A stretch of DNA of 64,000 bases from Aquatica leii. Taxonomy: Eukaryota; Arthropoda; Insecta; Coleoptera; Lampyridae. The notes under the pieces are model-generated. The model was not told the DNA's origin. It did not search any database and worked only from the letters and a program-made list of their open reading frames with translations. The position numbers and the translations under genes were made by a program. Of this stretch, positions 1-12,098 are shown piece by piece. The DNA lies in contig CM069439.1 of assembly GCA_035610365.1 (NCBI GenBank), forward strand, positions 6,076,001 to 6,140,000, in the 5' to 3' direction. Each line of letters opens with the position of its first letter. Position 1 is the first letter of the stretch.

Positions 1-1877
1 CCATATCTTTCGGTATACGTTCTAGAAGATGGTGTTACATGCCAAAATTAACACAAAGTCACTGCCTGCAATGTAGTAACATAAACGGGGGTTGTGCCAC
101 TAGCTCAATGGAGAAGGGGTGAGTTTTATTTAAAAGTTTCGTGATCGAAATGGATTGACTTGTCGAAAACACAAAATCGATAAATAATAATGTCGAAATC
201 AAAGGGCGCCAGGAAGGGGTAAAGCTTAATGGACTAATGACCCTTGCCAACCATAAGTCCGCTTCTGTAGTATGCACCCCCAACGGACTTACCTTAGAGG
301 GTGCATTTGCTAAAATCTAAAATAAACTAATAAAGTTACACACGCGGAGGCCGACGGAATTAAAAGCTCTTTACAATTTAATAATTTAACATTTATTTGA
401 ACAAAATAAAACAAAATGAATAAAATAATAAAATAAAATAATTGAATTGAAATTGACAAAATTAATCACACAAAACAGTAGCAAAATAATAGAAAAATTA
501 CGTGGATGCACGTTTGATCAAAACAAATTTACAGTTAATGGAATAAAATACACAAACAAAATAATAAAATACACAATACAGAATTTTAAAGAAATAAACA
601 GCACAAATTAATCAATCTAAAAACATCTATGATCACGGCCGTGTGTGTCGATATAATTTAAAAACAAAATGAAATAAACTTATAAACTAATTTATATACA
701 TATAATTTGAATCGATAATTCGGTCCCGTTTAATAAATTTTAAACTTGGGATAAAACAGTACCGTAAAATACGGTCATTAATTAGTTACATTAACGATAA
801 CTTCGAAACACTTGTAATTTTTAATTGAAAATTCAAAGCTTTTAACACTTGATCGCGTAAACGTGAATAATATCTTCTCGATTAAATAAATGGTGCAACA
901 TAAATACCTTGAATTCGTCGTAACTGCAGGAACGTACTTATGGTTAGGTGGTCCGGGATGGCCAAACGAAAAGGTACTCCAAATAATTTCTATGCCGGCG
1001 GAAGAATTTCTTTGTTAACACTTAACATAATCCGCACTAATGCGACGATTGGACACAGTACAACCCAACGATTGAATATCCAACTTGAAACTTGCGTTAT
1101 AATTATGGAAACCGTGAAATTTGCATAATCCGTAAATTACGAACATTGAAAAGAAGATAAAAATCAAACTTTTCCATCACTACACTACATTTTCACGGTA
1201 CCAATTTTCTTTCAACTTCCGCGGTAGGGCATAACGAAACGTACCCTTACCACCCGGTAACCGGTAATTTAAAATTGCCACCAACGATCGATTGATGATT
1301 ATTCATCCCCCAAAAACCAAAACCTCTCATATTTAACACCTCGTGTTCCCACCAAATTCCCTTCGCTTGCGCGGTAACATCTACGTAAAAGAAAGAACAT
1401 TGAACAAACGAGAAAAACAAAGATGAAAATTATAATTAGCCACGTGAATTTCCTCACGTAGACCTCGACGAAAATAATTCCCACAAGAACGCTGAGACTT
1501 GCATTACTGCAGGTGGCTTAATCAAAGTGTAATTACCAAGAAAAATGTATCAACTTACATTCCACAAAGGAAGTCGTAAATTATATTGAATTGGTATTCT
1601 ACGAAGATAACTAAATAAAGTACTAAATCAAAAACAAAACTACGGATCTGTATGCATTTAAAAGAAAATTTCAATAATGATTGAAAACAACTTGAAATAT
1701 CATTAAACTCAAACCACACAAACAATAAACAAAACGTTCTCGATGCTAATACTAAAATAATCAATCGAAACACACAAAAAAAAGAAAACTTACGGTGTCT
1801 TTCACAACGAAATTCAAACGCAGGTAACAATGGATAACAACTTCGAGAAGGCTCTTGAATTTGAGAACGTTACAGTA
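1..1877 (-). mobile_element. Ty3/gypsy-type LTR fragment, interrupted
   Basis: Bases 1-32 and 1830-1877 match consecutive parts of the LTRs seen at 19482-19811 and 22540-23025 (shared landmarks TCGGTATA, TTCTAGAA, then CTTCGAGAAGGCTCTTGAA and GAGAACGTT). Together they are the outer part of an LTR of a minus-strand element, cut by the insertion at 33-1829. The window begins inside this LTR, so its parent element lies mostly to the left. Confidence 0.75.
33..1829. mobile_element. Solo-LTR-like insertion (~1.8 kb)
   Basis: The insert begins TGTTACATGC and ends GGTAACA, so it has the TG...CA ends and short inverted termini typical of an LTR. It is flanked by a 4-bp direct repeat ATGG (29-32 and 1830-1833) that occurs once in uninterrupted copies of the host LTR. 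No gag or pol similarity was found inside, and the few small open frames look random. A solo LTR, or a non-autonomous LTR unit with no coding capacity, fits best; the length is large for a solo LTR. Confidence 0.6.
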
Positions 1878-2925
1878 TTATATATTAATAAAAAGTAAGG
1901 AAAGTTACATATTATTACATTAAATAAATACTTTATTTCAGTCCGATTTGATATCAGTTTATTTCGTCTGGTAAAACACGGAAAAATCCGTTTTTATAAA
2001 AATTTTGCTTGACTAATTTTTACCACTGATGGTTCATAAATAAGCGTTGAAATTTCCATGTCAAAAAATTAATTAGTTTTTGAATTTGAGTAATTCTAAT
2101 ATTTTTGGAGATATTATTTATGAGCTCCGTAACTAGTAAACATGCGAACAATGGCATTACAGCTCTTTAACCCTCAACTACCTGAGTACGGTTCTATAAA
2201 AAATCCGGAAACGAATAGAAACTGGGGTTTAGTGTCAGAGTTTATAGGAACGGACTAACCAACAAGGACAAGAACTCGAACGCGCTCGAAAGGCTCAAGG
2301 ATCTACGTTCAGGGGCCGCTTAGAGAATTCTGCTGCCATTTTTGTCGTCTTAAAAAAATGGTTAAACACTCGTCGAACCTTGCCTAAATACGATGATTAA
2401 AAAAACGCCCGTCATATGTAACACAATAATTGAGAAAGTTGAGAAACAAAAAGGAAAATTAATTCTTCGACTCGCCTGCTTTGGCCAGCTTAGTATCGGA
2501 GATGGTCGTGGGTTAAGATGCTAGTACCCAAAGTAGAGTGGTAAATCGGTGTTTCGCGCCACCTTTTCTTGCGAGTAGAAAAGAGTACGTTGTGACGAAA
2601 ATATTACTACGATTTATTTTGGCTAGTAGTGTATCTAAACAAGAAAACCAGAAGAGAGATAAAGTATGAGAGTGAATTCCAAATCGCAAAATGTTCATAG
2701 ATACAACATTAATACAAATGCATAAATCAATCGTACTTAGTCGACACATAAATATTAACGAGATCACATAAAACTAATTAAATACATTAGAACTGTGACT
2801 TTTATTAAATAACAAGTATTAAAATATTCTTGTAGATTAGGAAGTAATAAATAGTCATATAGTGAAATGTGAGAAAGCACAAAATTTTACCTGGTACTAA
2901 TAGCTATTAAATAAATACTAACATT
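1878..2925. other. No recognisable gene
   Basis: AT-rich sequence between the LTR remnant and the first Penelope-like fragment. Only short random frames are present. I see nothing I can name. Confidence 0.5.
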
Positions 2926-2947
2926 AGAATGTCTTCCGGGTTTGGAC

Positions 2948-3022
2948 CGTGTCATATTTGTTGCAACCGAAGCTGCCAACGTTTCGCCCAGTTTCGTAAG
3001 GGGCTTCATCAGGGCGTGAGAT
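2948..3022 (-). ncRNA. Hammerhead-like ribozyme core in PLE 3' region
   Basis: On the minus strand, CUGAUGA (3012-3006) is followed by a short GCCC/GGGC stem and then GAAAC (from 2985). Next comes a hairpin closed by a C(UUCG)G loop. CUGAUGA, stem II and GAAA in this order are the conserved hammerhead core, and PLEs are known to carry hammerhead motifs. I could not place the third strand (NUH and stem I) convincingly by eye, so activity is not claimed. Confidence 0.45.
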
Positions 3023-3231
3023 AAATAGCAAAACTCAAACAAGCAATCGAAATCAAACTAAGAACTTCTCAAAAGTTAGGTTATCCACTTGTGAAACAAA
3101 CCATAACCTAAACTCTGAAAAGGTAAGAAAGAAAACGATAACTTGAAAAAGCAAACGAAAATCTAACAAAGAACCACTACCGAGTTAGGTAATCAACTTG
3201 TGAACCAAGCCAGATTCTAAACTCAAGTGAC

Positions 3232-4185
3232 TCAAGAAGAAATAGTCTCCGTATTTAAAAGAAAAGGATCGTCACGGATGGTTAAGCTCGACTTTGATTG
3301 GGTTACGGTTGCTAGGGAGCGTGTTTTTGATAAATGACTAATAACCGGGAACCAAAGAGGGGATAGTTCAAAACCATGATCGCGATTGAAGTTATTGGGG
3401 TGTTTGATGATTTCTATGCTTTCTCGGAATTTCCTGTTGAAAAAGAATGGAGATTTGGCAATCAACAAAACATTATCAAAATCTATCTTGTGACCTGTAG
3501 TAAAATGATGTTCAGCGACCGCAGACTTGGAAATATACCTTTTCCTTATACAACGATCATGTTCTGAAATGCGAGTAATCACGGAACGACCGGTTTCACC
3601 AATGTAGACTAAACCACAAGAGCAAGGAATTTGGTATACACCTTGAGATGAAAGTGTAGGAAATTTGTCTTTGGGAGAAGGAAGAATCTGGGAGATTTTG
3701 CCTGTCGAGTTGAATATGGGTTTAATACCATTCTTACGAAGGAGTTTCCCTATTTGGTCTGTAACCTTGTGAATGTAGGGTAAAAAGGCCAATTTCGGGT
3801 TGGATTCGGGAGTAGAAATGTCCTTAGGTAATCGAGTACGTGGATGTAAACGACGATTAATAACTCTATGAATATGTCGCTTTACATAACCATTGTTCAC
3901 TAAGGTTGTAGTAAGATGACGGAGTTCTGAGTCTAGATTCTCAGGTTGACAAGTGGAAAAGGCACGATGGACCAAAGATTCAATAACAGAACGTTTCTGT
4001 GCAGTCCGTCGGGCTTACGAGTCACAAGAACGTCAAGAAATGGAAGAGAACCATTACTTTCGATTTCCATAGTAAATTTGATATCTAAGTGTTGATTGTT
4101 AAGATGATCAAGAAGCTTAGACAATTCAAGATGACCATGAGACCAAACAATAAACGTGTCGGCAACATATCTAAACCACACTTTA
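3232..4185 (-). pseudogene. PLE RT C-terminus plus GIY-YIG endonuclease, broken
   Basis: Two minus-strand frames cover the coding end of the element. Frame 4181-3933 holds the RT palm motif region but reads YVAD where copy A (near 62080) has YVDD, so a catalytic aspartate is lost. A deletion of about 100 bp after RKPDG shifts the frame. Frame 3975-3232 continues with the linker and the GIY-YIG domain (GVYQIPCSCGLVYIGETGRS), ending ETISS-stop. The missing aspartate, the deletion and the absent 5' half make this copy dead. Compared with copy A it is otherwise very similar, which suggests a fairly recent insertion. Confidence 0.85.
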
Positions 4186-4464
4186 GGTTTTAATATTATG
4201 CATTTACATAATATTTCCTTTAAATACGGCGACTATTTCTTCTTAAGTCACTTCTACAGAGTTTAGAATCTGGCTTGGTTCACAAGTTCATTACCTAACT
4301 CGGTAGTGGTTCTTTGTTAGATTTTCGTTTGCTTTTTGAAGTTATCGTTTTCTTTCTTACCTTTTCAGAGTTTAGATTATGGCTTGTTTCACAAGTGGAT
4401 AACCTAACTTTTGAGAAGTTCTTAGTTTGATTTCGATTCCTTGTTTGAGTTTTGCAACTTATCT

Positions 4465-4535
4465 CACGCCCTGATGAAGCCTCTTACGAAAGGGCGAAAC
4501 GTTAGCAGCTTCGGTTGCAACAAATATGACACGGT
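4465..4535 (+). ncRNA. Hammerhead-like core, inverted copy
   Basis: The plus-strand arm of copy 1 repeats the same core: CTGATGA at 4471-4477, a GCC/GGC stem and GAAA at 4496-4499, then the UUCG-capped hairpin. The loop differs slightly from the other copies but the paired bases of stem II are kept. Confidence 0.4.
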
Positions 4536-4570
4536 CCAAACCCGGAAGATATTCTAATGTTAGTATAGAT

Positions 4571-7040
4571 TCCGGTCGTCGAAGCCTTCGCTATTATATT
4601 AAATAAATGATTGAAACGTGTTTACTCTTATTATTCCAACCGGGGTAGGTGACATCTACAAAGGTGGCGTATGAAATGAGTTTAATAACCAGGCTGCTAA
4701 CAAAACGTCCGTATGTCATTACAGAATTTAACGCATTTTCGAAATTATGTACTAAGTTACACAAAAAAACAGACATGAATATTTATTGATATATCTTTAT
4801 CATGAGCGCACTAAATGATTAACAAAACAATTGACTTACATGGCTCATGTATCGTGTAACAAGATAATTATTAATAACCGGAAAACATTGTATTACTAGT
4901 GGTCTTCGTCCATTCACTGACAATTGTGTTTGCATGAATCGAGGATTAAGTAATGCGGCATAAATACCTTAAGTGCAGGTAAAAAAGATGATAATGTACT
5001 TGAGCTTTTCACTAAGTGATACAGAAGTTAATTCAATTACCAATCCTCGTTCTCGACAAAAGAGCTAATCGGTATCATCACCAGGAACATCATTCAGTAA
5101 CAACCTTTACGTGCCTTTAGCAAAGATCAAACATAAGGGCCTGAAATTGTAAAACGACAAAGCATAAGTAGATATCCGTCTCTAACAAACATCGACATCC
5201 AGCGAGCTTCCTAGTTACTGATACCTTTTGTATCAAAAGGATTTTCTCCTAAAAAAAAATTACGTAATATGGAGGATGTTTGCAAAAGAAAAACCTGCAC
5301 TTACCGAACGATTCTTTAATCGACACCCAAAGCGAACAATGGTCAAATTAAGAATGAAGCCCAAAATACTTGTTTTTCTTGCGACAAAAAGGTTTATCAA
5401 AAAAGTTGAAAGTTTACCCTTAACACGACTGTAAGTGGAAAGCTGCATACCCGTCAGTTTGAAATGTATCCAAAATGAAATTTAAATTGTTACACATCTT
5501 CCTTATTTGAAGTTTAACTGCAACGAACGCTACATCAAATTAAAAGATTCAAAAATTAATGTAAATTGGACAGAAAATGTTGCCCTAACAATCTGACCTT
5601 CCAAGGGTCAACTTTATTTTTTTAAATGACAAACTAATTTTTTTTCAGTACAGTTAGATTCAGTATGTTTTTCTGAGTTCAAATAGCACAGTATACCGAT
5701 GTAATTTTAACATAAAAAATAAATAACATTTCTTAAATTATTATTCTAATGCCGACTGAGGTTGAGTTGCGATGATTTCCAAAAATTTCCATGTTTTCCA
5801 AAGATTTCCGCTGATTTCCACAGCGGTTTACCCTTCGGTAAAAGATCATGTGACAGTAAAGAAAAAAATCTTAGCAAAGATGAATGATCAGTTAAAAAAA
5901 GTAAAATGTCTTCTGCCAAAAATCTTTCAAAAATTTTAAGAGGTGCTGCATCTTTGAGAAACAACATCTATATTTTATTGTTTAATAAATATTATATTCG
6001 TTAAACGCAATAACCTTTTATACGGTAAGCGATAATTTTGTGGTGTACTAATCAGCTCGGAAAATCGTTAGTAAGGTCCCGCAGTCGCCGGGCACCCATG
6101 AAGTCGCCGCCGCTGGCCAACATATACTATGCCTTTTAACTTTGATAGAAACATTTTACGATTTTGAATGTACAAAAGATGCTTTTCGTGGATCGTTGAT
6201 TAAAAGCCGAGGTTTTTTTGTGAAACTGTAACTTTTTGACTTACTAATCAGTATCTAGATTTAGAACTTTGTAGTTATCATTACTTTACCACTCATTTGC
6301 AATTAGAAAATTAAATTTCAACACCAATCTTAAATATGAACAATTGATGTCATTTGCTAGACTTTTTTCTAGAAAGCGCAAATTTCACTTTCTAGTTACT
6401 GTTTTTATAAAAGATGAAACTGCTCAGCTCAGCTAACGAAAACATAGAACAAAAGAAGTACAGAAAAAATAACTTAATTATTTTCCTCTATCAAAATAAT
6501 AATCACGTTCAAGCTAATAATTACATTAAACCAGAATAGAAAACATTTTCACCACACGTATTTCTCTCTGAAAATAATTGTAATTAAAAAAGCACTTGAA
6601 AAAGAGTTTCGTGTTCATTAATTATTTGGAATACGAAAAAAGAAACAGGTATTAAGAACTTGTGATTTCAAATCCCGTGTTTTCTTGTTTTATGAATAAA
6701 GTTTTCTAGCGGTACTTTTTTAATTAAAAGCAGATTGTATAAAATTTAATTAAGAAACACAATAGGCAACTAAATTGTTACGTGTTATGATATAACTTAG
6801 AATTTTATTTTCATTAAATTTTAATACTTTTTCATTCATAAAAAAATCAGGTTCAGTCGTTTTCTAAAAAGGAAATTCATTAGGCCAGGATTACAAAAAA
6901 AAATTAAAAGTTTGACGTGACTAGGATTTGAACTGTCGTTGTCGGTGTAGTAAGTAAATGCTTTACAATGTTTATAATCAAAAACTTTGCACCATTAACG
7001 TATGTACAGTGTACGTACAAATTACGTACATTAACAAACG
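4571..7040. other. No recognisable gene (2.5 kb)
   Basis: AT-rich intergenic sequence. A 68-codon plus-strand frame at 5228-5434 and a 73-codon minus-strand frame at 5746-5967 show no family I can name. Around 5770-5830 short repeats of a TTTCC/GATTTCC word occur. No promoter or RNA gene was identified. Confidence 0.5.
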
Positions 7041-7146
7041 TACACTCAACTAAACAAAAAACGGAACACCTTGGTTGGTTTGAATAAAATAATTAGCGGT
7101 GTAATCTAGGCGATCGGCAATCTTTCGTGGCCGTTCGCGATTCGTA
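7041..7146 (+). mobile_element. Left end of a TACACTCAAC-TIR element
   Basis: TACACTCAACTAAAC at 7041 followed by AAAAAACGG matches the ends of the copies at 19413 and 55957. The following ~100 bp (through CGTGGCCGTTCGCGATTCG) also match those copies. The element is then interrupted by the Tc1-like insertion at 7147. A related block reappears inverted at about 8790-8885, so the remainder is rearranged. Confidence 0.65.
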
Positions 7147-8672
7147 TTTCACCTGTCACCAATATCCTGTTTTACTATAATACGATAAATAATCGATCTT
7201 ATTGCATTTTTCAGAAATGTCAATTAAGAACAATGAAGTATTTTACCTTTATATTTATTTACTATTTGTAGTTTTTAAGTCGTTATTATAGTCTCAGAAT
7301 TTTAATTGGTCGGTCTAATATTTATTATATGTGAATTGTACCATCACCCTTAATTATTGTAAAAGTAAATGTAGTTTTTAGTTTAATTTATGATTTAGTA
7401 GAAATATAGCATCAAGTTAGCAAGTTTCTCTAAAAAGCTATTGGTTGTTGATAATGCCTGCAGATACGAGTGTTAATCTGAAGATTCAAATCATCGCTCG
7501 AATGTTTATGATTTCCCCGGCTACTGTGACGTATCCGAGTTAAGTGGTATCGCGAGCACATGATAAACAGTATCATCGGAAGTGTCTACAGTGGCCCACG
7601 ATTCGGCGTTCATGGCATATGTTACTCAAAACCCTTGAACAACTTTCCGAAATGCTCTAGCCGACATCAAATTTCCAGGACGACAGTTAACCGCACGGCA
7701 CTGAAAAAGGCTGGAACAAAAAAGTATCAAGTCGCTATAAAAGAAATTCTTAGCAATAAAAGGTGGCATCTGGAATTTTCAAGACGTTACGTCAACGAAC
7801 CGCTAGACTTTTTTAAACCGTGTTGTGAAAAAACTTTTAAAAGTTCAAATGACGCACCTATAAAAACGTTTCGACCTCCAAGAAATCGTTATGAAGTTAA
7901 TTATACAAGCTCCAAAAAGTGTAGCGAACACTTTTTAGTAAATGTATGGGGTTGGGTGAATTTCCATAACCCAAGCGTTTTTTGGGCGATTGAGAGTCGT
8001 CTTAATACAGGAAGCTACTTAGGTATTTTAAACAACCTTATGCAGCCATCTGTCCAAAATTTGTATGCGAAGAACGATTAGATCTTTCAATAAGTAAACA
8101 ATAATCCAACATTTACTCAGAATATAGACTAGTTATAGTTTTTTCAACTGTTATTAAATTTGTTTTTTCTTTAAGGATAATGCCTCTATACTACATCCAG
8201 GTTGATGCAAAACTGAATACCACGAAATAACCTAAACGTGTTACCGTGGCCAGGAAACAAAAATGATTTCAATATAATAAAAAACTTTCAAATTTCAATT
8301 TAGATGGTAACGCTATAGAATATCTTCTTGGACCTACTGTTAGCTTTTTTTATGTAGTTACATGATCTTTTGAATATTTTTTTTTAATAAATCTATATTT
8401 TATTAATGCAATAAACTCCGAATGGCTAATTATTGTATTACACTGCAATGAGGTATATGAAGTGCAATAAAAAAAAATTAAAATTATATTATTTCTTTCA
8501 CGGCGACTATCTGTTGTCAGTTTTTTAGTCTATAACAGCGATTTAAAAACTAAAAAGAATAAATGAATGTAAAAGTAAAATACTTCGTTACTTAACTGAC
8601 ATTCCTGAAAAATATAATAAAAACGATTATTTATCGTATTATAGTAAAGCAGGATATGGGTGACAGAGGAAA
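7147..8672 (+). mobile_element. Tc1/mariner-type transposon with long TIRs
   Basis: About 170 bp at each end are inverted copies of each other (7147 onward and up to 8672; landmark CAATATCCTG versus CAGGATATGG, then the shared ACTATAATACGATAAATAAT). TA dinucleotides sit just outside both ends (7145-7146 and 8673-8674), the usual Tc1/mariner target duplication. A decayed transposase frame lies between the arms. The total length, about 1.53 kb, is normal for the superfamily. Confidence 0.75.
7454..8081 (+). pseudogene. Tc1-like transposase, decayed
   Basis: A helix-turn-helix stretch (LKIQIIARMFMISPATVT, from 7454) is followed after a frameshift by the 173-codon frame 7560-8081. It holds a region like the Tc1 catalytic domain: CCEKTFKSSNDAP, then NRYEVNYTSSKKCSEHF and VNVWGWVNFHNPSVFW. 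The frame stops after LYAKND, just where a FQQDN catalytic block would be expected; only a degenerate trace follows. The first catalytic aspartate (normally SDE) reads CCEK. The enzyme cannot be functional. Confidence 0.75.
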
Positions 8673-9639
8673 TACAAATCTTTTGTTTATCATACTAATG
8701 ATAGTGCCTACCTCGATCCTAAAGGAACGTAACGTATGGAAATTCAATGACATATTAATTTTGATTTATTTATTCTTATGCAGATTATACCTGTTTATTT
8801 AAACACGAAAATATTTGGTATAAAAATAAAATGCAGCAAGAATTTACTCTTATACTTATGGTATTGTTAAAAATGAAATACGGAATCATTCGTCTATAAA
8901 TATCGTGCAATTTCAATTACATTTTCCGAATGTACAAAATGTGTAGGTCATATCCTAGAAACAAACAGAAAACGTCAGAAAATACTCTAAGAACGAATAA
9001 AAATGTCTCGGAATTGAATTATTCTTTTCTGTTCGAAGTCTATATATATTTTTCCAAGTATGCTTTTACGATTTATTTTTCTTGAGTGAAAATGTCAAGC
9101 TTTAATTAAATGTCTTTCCGTTTTTCCAATATCTACGATACATTTTCTCTCGCAAAAGTTATCTAGTTTAATAAGATTTTAAATGCAATTTAATTTTCTA
9201 CTTTGCTTATTCGTTTTGAAAGTTTATGTATCTGCAAAACTAATTACTTTAAAATAAATTAATCGACGTAAGCCTTCCGTAAACTTTTATCTCTGACATT
9301 GATTTGTTTTTGCAATTTATGTGACAAAGCATAGCGAGCACAATTCAAAGACAATTTATTGCAGAAAAAACTTGTTCAAACAATATTGCCTAAAAATGTT
9401 TTTTGTTTTGTTTGCTTGTAGTTTCAGGTCAACTTTACACAAAGAAAAATGATGTGTTACTTACTATAACATAATTATTCCATAGATAGGAATAAACGCT
9501 ATATTCTATCATTTCAGTATGTGTAGAAAGGACTAACGAAGTTTTTGAAATGCTGATAAATGTAATCAAAAGCATTTATAATAATACGATCGAATTTATT
9601 TACGTATTCGGATCACAGTAATAGACGGAACCGACTACT
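8673..9639. other. Element remnant, then no recognisable gene
   Basis: About 8790-8885 resembles the middle of the 400-bp MITE at 55558-55957, around an ACGAAAATATTT palindrome and AAAAATAAAATGCAG. The rest is AT-rich sequence without a frame or RNA I can support. Confidence 0.45.
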
Positions 9640-10560
9640 AAAACCTATGGCTAAAACTAAGCCTTCTCTGATGCAGTATTAGTGCAAATGTTGTCGGGTC
9701 TGAAATTTACCACAGTCCCCCAAATAGGTTTTTTCCTTCAGGCAGCATTCAACAGAAACTTAGAGGTTTGACTTGCATCTCGTAACCGTAGACGGTTCAA
9801 ACTTTTCCATGGCGTGTGTGGTAAGAAATTTCCGTTTCTTTACCTACACTATGTATTAGGTATTAATTACCTTCCGTTTCAATATTTGGAGTATTCTGCT
9901 GTGTTGTGATCCAACTAATAGCGTTATAGTATCTAAAAACTTTTCTGTGATTTAAGGATGGTTTAGAGCCTATTGCAGCTCTTCTTCTGTCGGATGGTGC
10001 AACGTCAGTCAGCAAGTAAAGGTAATGTACAGATGGTACCCGGTGATGATGCGCAAAGCTTCTTTGAGTAGCACGTCTACTTTATGAGCGTGAGCAGAAT
10101 GACATAAAGCGAAAGCTGGATATTCAGCGACAGTATCGAAGCTCTTAAAGTAACTGGTTGAGTACCGCATTTACTTTAGATAGATTATTCCTGGCTTCAA
10201 TCTTACTTCTTGTATTCATACAAGGCTGTTTGTAGACGAGAGCTCGGTCCAAAGTGACCCTTAACTATTTAAAATGTAGGGAGTTTCTAGTCGTTCTCCA
10301 GGAGATCCGATGTTCTATGCACATACATAAGTCTTTGAAGAGTTAGAATGGAGACATTCTTTTGATAATATTTAGACATTTACTGCGGAGCATTTAGTTT
10401 AGTTTCTTTGGGCTGCTATGGCTGTGTCGTTGGCATAAATGAATTCCTTGGCAATAGAGTTCAAAGGTTCGCTATCTCCGTACAACAAAAGTGCCAAAAC
10501 ACTGCCCTGAGAGAATCCGTTTTTCTATGTTCTGCATTGGTTGTTTTTTCTAAAAAACTA
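9640..10560 (-). pseudogene. Non-LTR retrotransposon RT relic
   Basis: Minus-strand translation in shifting frames gives an RT motif B-like NGFSQGSVLALLLYG (near 10530), then FIYANDTAIAAQ (near 10430), where the catalytic YADD has become YAND. Further on come LRVTLDRALVYK and ARNNLSKV (near 10230-10170), and finally APSDRRRAAI (near 9975). The order and wording match the RT and downstream region of arthropod non-LTR elements. Stops and frameshifts are frequent, so this is an old fragment; its clade is not assigned. Confidence 0.65.
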
Positions 10561-11289
10561 ACAAAGAAGCTATGTTCTAAAGAAGCATCTTAATAATGTT
10601 GGCCAGGTAAATATTTTTGTTGTTATCCGATAGAACCTCTAAAGCAGATTCCTATGTAATATATTGTCATAACTATGCCACGGTGAGATCGCAGCTACAA
10701 CAATAAATTTACCCTCCTAAAACTCGTCTAAACAAATTCAATATCTAATTGCAAAACTATTTGAATTGGCATAAACCTGTACAGAGATCATTTTCTGATT
10801 AGTCGTTACCGCGATACGATTAAGTCTTTTGAGAAGCTCTGGCACAGCAAGAAAACGAGTCTAAAATTTTTGAGATTAATTACTTCTTTCCTAGTTTTAC
10901 TAAAGCTAAAATTCCTGCTCATTTATGTACTCACTGTCTCGCAGTTGGACCACAGTTTTTTTAGCTGTTCCACACAAAGTTCGTCTAGGCATGAGATGGT
11001 TTGCCGGCTCGAAGTAGTGCGTTTACAACTGGTGTAAAGTGTAGTAAATTTTAGAGAATTTGAGCCTACAGCTATGTACGGAAAGTATTCCACAGCGTGG
11101 TAAACTGAGATTTCAATCAGTACAAAGTAAATGTTTATAAAGAATCGGTCGTTCGTCGTTATAAGTTTTCCGTTTTTGGTGATTTTTGTTATGGAAAGGA
11201 ATTCTTTATTCAAAAAATAGTAAAAAAGCAGGTTGTGTCCACCTCAGCTACGAGTTTTTATACAATGTTTGTTGTTATTACTAGAAAGT
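10561..11289. other. No recognisable gene
   Basis: AT-rich sequence. A 96-codon minus-strand frame (11213-10923) has no similarity I recognise and lies in compositionally ordinary sequence. Confidence 0.45.
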
Positions 11290-12098
11290 GATGTTTTACG
11301 AATATTTTAGCAAAAAGTGATACCAAAAACTTTAGCAAATTTTGTAATGTTCCAAAGTCCATTATTAGCAAAACATTAAAAACATTAATGTCAAAACAGT
11401 TAGAGGTCAAACATTATTATCCTCAGACGAAGAAGGAAAACTGGCTGTAGCCGTTGAATTTCCAGCAGAATGGGAATTTCCCCTTTCTCTGTACGATGTC
11501 TGAGTGATAGTTAAACAGTACCTTGAGGGGCATTCCAAGGCATGATTGGGTGAAATCATTTTTATCTAGACACCGTAGTCTTACAACAATGTTTTGTCAA
11601 AATATAAAGAGATTTAGGAGTAAGTGGGGCAAAACCGGGTACCAAAACTATGAGCTAACACTGTGTGCTTCGTTTCGAAGATTTGTATGTCCAAATAGTG
11701 TTTTAGGTCCTTTTATATTACACAAAGCTTCATAAAATTAGTTTTTGTTGCCCAAGTTTCTATATCTCCCAAAAAAAATTACTTTCCTTCACTACAAAAA
11801 CCCGGTTTTGTCCCGAGGGTGAGGTAAAACCGGGTGTCTATTTAAATCATTGTTTATTTTTCAATATTTTTTTGTTAGTCGGCTTTAAACATTATGCCCA
11901 ATGGTAACATGATGATTAATAGAGCACTATATTAACTTTGGCGAGGACTTAGGCAGTTCAGAATATAAAAAAGATACGTATCTAAGAGCTTCATTGATTT
12001 TTTTAATTACAACTTAAAAAGGTAACTTAGTCACATATTTTTGCTAAAATATGTGGGACACAATAAAAAGAATAAAAATAATTAAAAAAATTAATTAT

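Larger units (their letters stand above)
2926..4570 (-). mobile_element. Penelope-like element copy 1, with inverted 3' ends
   Basis: The minus strand carries the 3' part of a PLE: the end of the RT, a GIY-YIG endonuclease and the 3' UTR, ending near ATACTAACATTAG. At about 4222 the sequence switches, and the same 3' UTR of roughly 330-345 bp runs on the plus strand to about 4565. The fragment is therefore bounded by long inverted repeats (about 2926-3250 and 4222-4565). Inverted, 5'-truncated partial copies are typical of Penelope-like insertions. The outermost bases are symmetrical (ATACTAACAT / ATGTTAGTAT). Confidence 0.85.

Noticed and set aside
5228..5434. 68-codon plus frame with a CFSCDKK word in a neighbouring frame
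   Set aside because: One Cys pair is not enough to call a zinc finger, and no flanking coding sequence supports it.
5746..5967. 73-codon minus frame with a faint resemblance to a piggyBac N-terminus (ERFLAEDILLFLTDHSS)
   Set aside because: The match is short, no DDE part follows and no TTAA-flanked ends were found.
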